Positions 6,317 to 9,230 of a stretch of 9,230 nucleotides of DNA are shown here, one piece after another (position 1 is the stretch's first letter; each line of letters opens with the position of its first letter). This stretch comes from Gammaproteobacteria bacterium (GTDB lineage Bacteria; Pseudomonadota; Gammaproteobacteria; SZUA-152): assembly GCA_030599435.1 (NCBI GenBank), contig JAUVNZ010000044.1:1-9230 (forward strand), in the 5' to 3' direction. A program made the translations under genes and the position numbers. Under the pieces are notes generated by a model, which saw only the letters and a program-made list of their open reading frames with translations, did not search any database and had not been told where the DNA came from.

Positions 6317-6931
6317 ATGGCAGTGATAAACCGTTCGGACAGTTCAGTTAAGCGATGCAGCAGATTGTCTGAATATGTATGGGTTTTGGGTTTGATGGCA
6401 TTTCTGCTTACCCCTGTAGCTCTGGCCGCAAAATACGATGTGAATGCACCCACTGGCACCCACGAGGGTGAGGATGTTGTCCAGCCCATTGAGTTTCCAC
6501 ATAACACACATGTAAAAGACAATGGTATAAATTGCATGTTCTGCCATACCTATGCGCGTCGCAGTAAAGTGGCCGGCATTCCTCCAACCAGCAAATGCAT
6601 GGGTTGCCACAAGCTTATTGCCACTGATAAGCCTCGCATTAAAAAATTAACAGAGTACTGGACAAACAAAACCCCTCCACCCTGGAAAAAAGTGCATGAC
6701 TTGCCAGATTTTGTACATTTCACGCACGAGATACATTTGAAGAAGCTGGTTTTTGATCGCGATTTCCCTGTGGAGAATGTGAAAGAAGTGTGCGCCTTTT
6801 GCCATGGTGATGTGGAGAACATGACGGTGGCGAAAAAAGTGAAACCATTGAATATGGGCTTTTGTGTTGGTTGCCATATAGCAAACAAGGAGCTTGGTGC
6901 GCCGGGCGATTGCTGGAAGTGTCATAAATAA
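6317..6931 (+). CDS. Periplasmic pentaheme c-type cytochrome, ActA/QrcA-like
   Basis: This protein passes electrons through five covalently bound hemes on the periplasmic face of the inner membrane. The 204 residues contain five CxxCH sites: CMFCH (73-77), CMGCH (94-98), CAFCH (159-163), CVGCH (183-187) and CWKCH (199-203). Additional histidines H62, H65, H134, H137 and H140 are candidates for distal heme ligands. Residues 20-38 are hydrophobic (ending PVALAA) and act as signal peptide or membrane anchor. I chose the ATG at 6317 because GAGGAT lies six bases upstream; the frame extends to a GTG at 6230, inside the hairpin region. With the molybdopterin-family gene next door it resembles ActA, the pentaheme subunit of alternative complex III; QrcA of sulfate reducers has six hemes. 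The function as quinol-oxidising complex partner is inferred from order and heme number. Confidence 0.85.
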   Translation: MAVINRSDSSVKRCSRLSEYVWVLGLMAFLLTPVALAAKYDVNAPTGTHEGEDVVQPIEFPHNTHVKDNGINCMFCHTYARRSKVAGIPPTSKCMGCHKLIATDKPRIKKLTEYWTNKTPPPWKKVHDLPDFVHFTHEIHLKKLVFDRDFPVENVKEVCAFCHGDVENMTVAKKVKPLNMGFCVGCHIANKELGAPGDCWKCHK

Positions 6932-6947
6932 GAAGTGTCATAAGTAA
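6916..6947 (+). repeat. 16-base tandem duplication over the cytochrome stop codon
   Basis: Unit one (6916-6931) reads GAAGTGTCATAAATAA and unit two (6932-6947) reads GAAGTGTCATAAGTAA, 15 of 16 identical. Unit one encodes the last heme cysteine-histidine pair, the final lysine and the stop; unit two is an untranslated copy. It is probably a recent duplication, without effect on the protein because the stop comes first. Confidence 0.85.
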
Positions 6948-6996
6948 CTCGCGGATGAGCAGAAATAAAGAACGGATTTTAAAGAGCGATTGAACT

Positions 6997-9216
6997 ATGA
7001 GTGGAAAGATGAACCGTAGAAATTTTCTAAAAACGATGGGTTGGGGTGGTGCTGGCGCAGCCTTAACTGGCTGTGATCTACCCACCACGGTAACACTGGA
7101 AGAAGGTAAGGAAGAAGTTGTTTCCTACCTGATGCCAGAAGAGTACGTGATACCTGGCGTGGGTGTCTGGTACGCATCGACTTGTACCCAATGTTCGGCG
7201 GGTTGTGCTATCCATGGCCGTGTTCGTGAGGGACGCGTATTAAAGTTGGAAGGTAATCCCGATGCTTCATTGAATAGCGGCAAGCTTTGCATGATGGGAC
7301 AGGCTGGTGTGCAAGGGCATTACAGTCCGGATCGTGTTACCAAACCAATGCTTCGCAGTGGCGATAGTTTGTCTGAAACAAGCTGGGACAACGCGATGGC
7401 ATTGTTGCAGGAAAAACTGGGTACTGTGAGCGGTGATCGTTTTGCCTGGTTTACTAGCACAATAGGTGGCCATCAATCAGCGCTGGTTTCCAATCATCTG
7501 GAAGCGATGGATTCCAAGCAACATTATGTGCATGAAGTCGTAAACAACTCTGTTTCGCAAGCGGTTAATCGCGACATGTTTGGTGAAGCAAATCCCCGTG
7601 TGCGTATTGATAAAGCGGCAATGGTTCTGTCATTTGGTGCAGACTTTATGGGCGCGGGCTTGTCTCCTGTTCATTATGCAGGCCAGTACGCCAAGTTTCG
7701 CACCAATAAACAACGCGGCCTGTTAGTACAGGTTGAATCCAAGATGTCGCTAACCGGTGGTAGCGCGGATCTTTGGTTGCCGATTAAGCCGGGCACAGAA
7801 GGTGTTCTGGCGCTGGGCATGGCGAATTTGCTGTTGAATAAAATCAAGGTCAGTGATGCCGGTATTCCGGATGATGTGCGTAAGTTGGTCGATGATTACG
7901 ATATTACCAAAGTAGCAAAGATCACTGATGTTGCGGGTCATCGCATTCAACGTGTTACTCAGCTATTAACAGAGCGTTCACCGAGCCTGGTGTTGGCTGG
8001 ACCATCTGTTGAAGGGCATGCCCATGGTTATGCGTCAGTCGCTGCCGTAATGATGCTTAATCACATCCTTGGCAACGTTGGCAAAACAATCGAATCATCA
8101 GGCCAGTTTCCTTTCCCTCAATTAATGGCAAAGCAGGGTGGTACAGCCGACCTGTTGGCATTTTCGGAAGCGGCTAAAGCTGAAAAATTAGATGCGGTAA
8201 TTTTCTACGGTAGTAATCCGGTTTATAGCGCACCGCAGTCATTGGGGCTTGCTGAGGCTATGAGTAAAATTGGCTTTAAGGTGGCGGTTTCACAGTTTAT
8301 GGATGAAACAACCAAAGCTGCTGACCTTGTATTACCAGTGGCTTCCTACCTCGAAGATTGGGGTACGCAAGTTCCGATGCATCAGTCAGAAAATAATGCT
8401 ATCCATGTGCAGCAACCATTGATGGAAAAATTGTATGCAGATCCCAAAGGTCTGGGTGATATTTTGTTAAGCCTGCTCAAGCAACGTAACAATGATGAGT
8501 ATGGAAAATTCGAAGATTATTATGCCTATTTGCGTAATGCATTTGCGGCAATGCCTGCAGCTGTCAAGAATAATGCGGCCAGTAATAATGAGTTCTGGAA
8601 CAATGCTCTGCAGAAAGGTGTAATAGATGTTGCTTCCACAAATAACAATCTGAAATCTACAGTAGTTTCGTTTGCGGATCCTGTTAGCGCAAGTGCTAAT
8701 GAGGGCGCCTTAATGCTGGTGCCATCTCCACGTCTTGGTTTGTATGATGGTCGTCACGCTAATCTTCCCTGGTTGCAGGAAGCTCCGGATCAGATCAGCA
8801 AAGTAGTTTGGGACTCATGGGCTGAAATGCACCCAGACACAGCTGCAAAAAATAATATAGAAAATGGTGACATGATTGGTGTGGCCTCGCAACAGGGGAA
8901 CATTGAATTAAGAGTTGTCCTGACAAAAAGTATACATCGGGATGCCATTGCAGTGCCATTGGGTCAGGGGCACGAAGCTTACGGTCGTTATGCAAAAGAC
9001 CTGGGTGAAAATCCACTGAAAATTCTTGATGCCACCACAGATGCCAAAACGGGTGAGCTGGCAATGTATAGCACACAGGTAAGTGTGAAACGTATTGGTC
9101 CATCGGATCCACTGGGTATTGTGCGTATAGGTGCGGGCTCCGGTGACAGCCAGGCAGGACGCAAGTTGGTCGGAACTGTACCGGTTGAGCAAGTTCGTCG
9201 TACGGAGGGAACATAA
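6997..9216 (+). CDS. Tat-exported lipoprotein of the molybdopterin oxidoreductase family, ActB1/QrcB-like subunit
   Basis: The 739-residue product is built like the large subunit of the complex iron-sulfur molybdoenzyme family. Residues 6-12 (NRRNFLK) are a twin-arginine export motif and LTGC (23-26) is a lipobox, so it should be folded in the cytoplasm, exported by Tat and lipid-anchored at Cys26. C63-x2-C66-x3-C70-x27-C98 is an intact four-cysteine site for the N-terminal [4Fe-4S] cluster. The domains continue with GNPDASLNSGKLC (86-98), TSTIGGHQSALVSNH, YGSNPVYSAP (404-413), DLVLPVASYLEDWGT (443-457) and a C-terminal nucleotide-binding-like barrel. Those five are all its cysteines and no internal stop is present, so a Cys or selenocysteine ligand for molybdenum is impossible; a Ser or Asp ligand cannot be excluded. 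In ActB and QrcB homologues this subunit lacks molybdenum. Ribosome site AAAGAG (6981-6986) is ten bases from the ATG. Follows the pentaheme gene by 65 bases, likely co-transcribed. Confidence 0.85.
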   Translation: MSGKMNRRNFLKTMGWGGAGAALTGCDLPTTVTLEEGKEEVVSYLMPEEYVIPGVGVWYASTCTQCSAGCAIHGRVREGRVLKLEGNPDASLNSGKLCMMGQAGVQGHYSPDRVTKPMLRSGDSLSETSWDNAMALLQEKLGTVSGDRFAWFTSTIGGHQSALVSNHLEAMDSKQHYVHEVVNNSVSQAVNRDMFGEANPRVRIDKAAMVLSFGADFMGAGLSPVHYAGQYAKFRTNKQRGLLVQVESKMSLTGGSADLWLPIKPGTEGVLALGMANLLLNKIKVSDAGIPDDVRKLVDDYDITKVAKITDVAGHRIQRVTQLLTERSPSLVLAGPSVEGHAHGYASVAAVMMLNHILGNVGKTIESSGQFPFPQLMAKQGGTADLLAFSEAAKAEKLDAVIFYGSNPVYSAPQSLGLAEAMSKIGFKVAVSQFMDETTKAADLVLPVASYLEDWGTQVPMHQSENNAIHVQQPLMEKLYADPKGLGDILLSLLKQRNNDEYGKFEDYYAYLRNAFAAMPAAVKNNAASNNEFWNNALQKGVIDVASTNNNLKSTVVSFADPVSASANEGALMLVPSPRLGLYDGRHANLPWLQEAPDQISKVVWDSWAEMHPDTAAKNNIENGDMIGVASQQGNIELRVVLTKSIHRDAIAVPLGQGHEAYGRYAKDLGENPLKILDATTDAKTGELAMYSTQVSVKRIGPSDPLGIVRIGAGSGDSQAGRKLVGTVPVEQVRRTEGT

Positions 9217-9218
9217 TT

Positions 9219-9230
9219 ATGTCCTTGGAT
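9219..9230 (+). CDS. Start of a downstream gene (only four codons visible)
   Basis: An ATG at 9219 opens the frame M-S-L-D and runs off the window. GGAGGG (9204-9209) lies nine bases upstream, and the previous stop is two bases before, so it is tightly coupled to the molybdopterin-family gene. In Act and Qrc operons the next gene normally encodes the iron-sulfur subunit (ActB2/QrcC); that identity is inference from position only, since four residues carry no information. Confidence 0.6.

Overview
The window looks like chromosome from a gammaproteobacterium of moderate GC. The evidence is the block dsbD-cutA (minus strand), fxsA, groES-groEL, a familiar neighbourhood in that class, together with protein sequences close to gammaproteobacterial homologues (a GroEL with a GGM-rich tail, FxsA, CutA). 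The genus cannot be named from the sequence alone.

Left part (1-1515): the 5' end of dsbD and the complete cutA lie on the minus strand as a likely operon for periplasmic thiol reduction and metal tolerance. After about 350 bases without a convincing gene, fxsA starts on the plus strand behind a good match to a heat-shock (sigma-32) promoter. Middle (1516-5165): a small unrecognised ferredoxin-like protein has its own extended -10 promoter. It converges on msrB, an exported methionine sulfoxide reductase on the minus strand. The groES-groEL operon follows. Its control region combines a promoter that reads as sigma-32 or sigma-70 with a nearly perfect CIRCE operator, and groEL ends in a textbook rho-independent terminator.

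Right part (5166-9230): a single-domain universal stress protein gene is followed by about 550 bases without a convincing gene. That gap holds a strong-looking promoter (TTGACA-N18-TAGTAT) with a palindrome in its spacer, then a series of nested inverted repeats that could form a long structured RNA leader. Next come a pentaheme cytochrome c, a Tat-exported lipoprotein of the molybdopterin-oxidoreductase family and the first four codons of another gene. This order fits the start of an alternative complex III (Act) or Qrc-type membrane quinone-oxidising/reducing complex.

The first two thirds of the window is largely stress and protein-quality functions: chaperonin, periplasmic disulfide and methionine-oxide repair, UspA-like protein, FxsA. 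The right end is respiratory. The most interesting unexplained item is the structured leader region (about 6024-6301) ahead of the respiratory operon. The split, FS0-bearing ActB1/QrcB-like subunit comes second.
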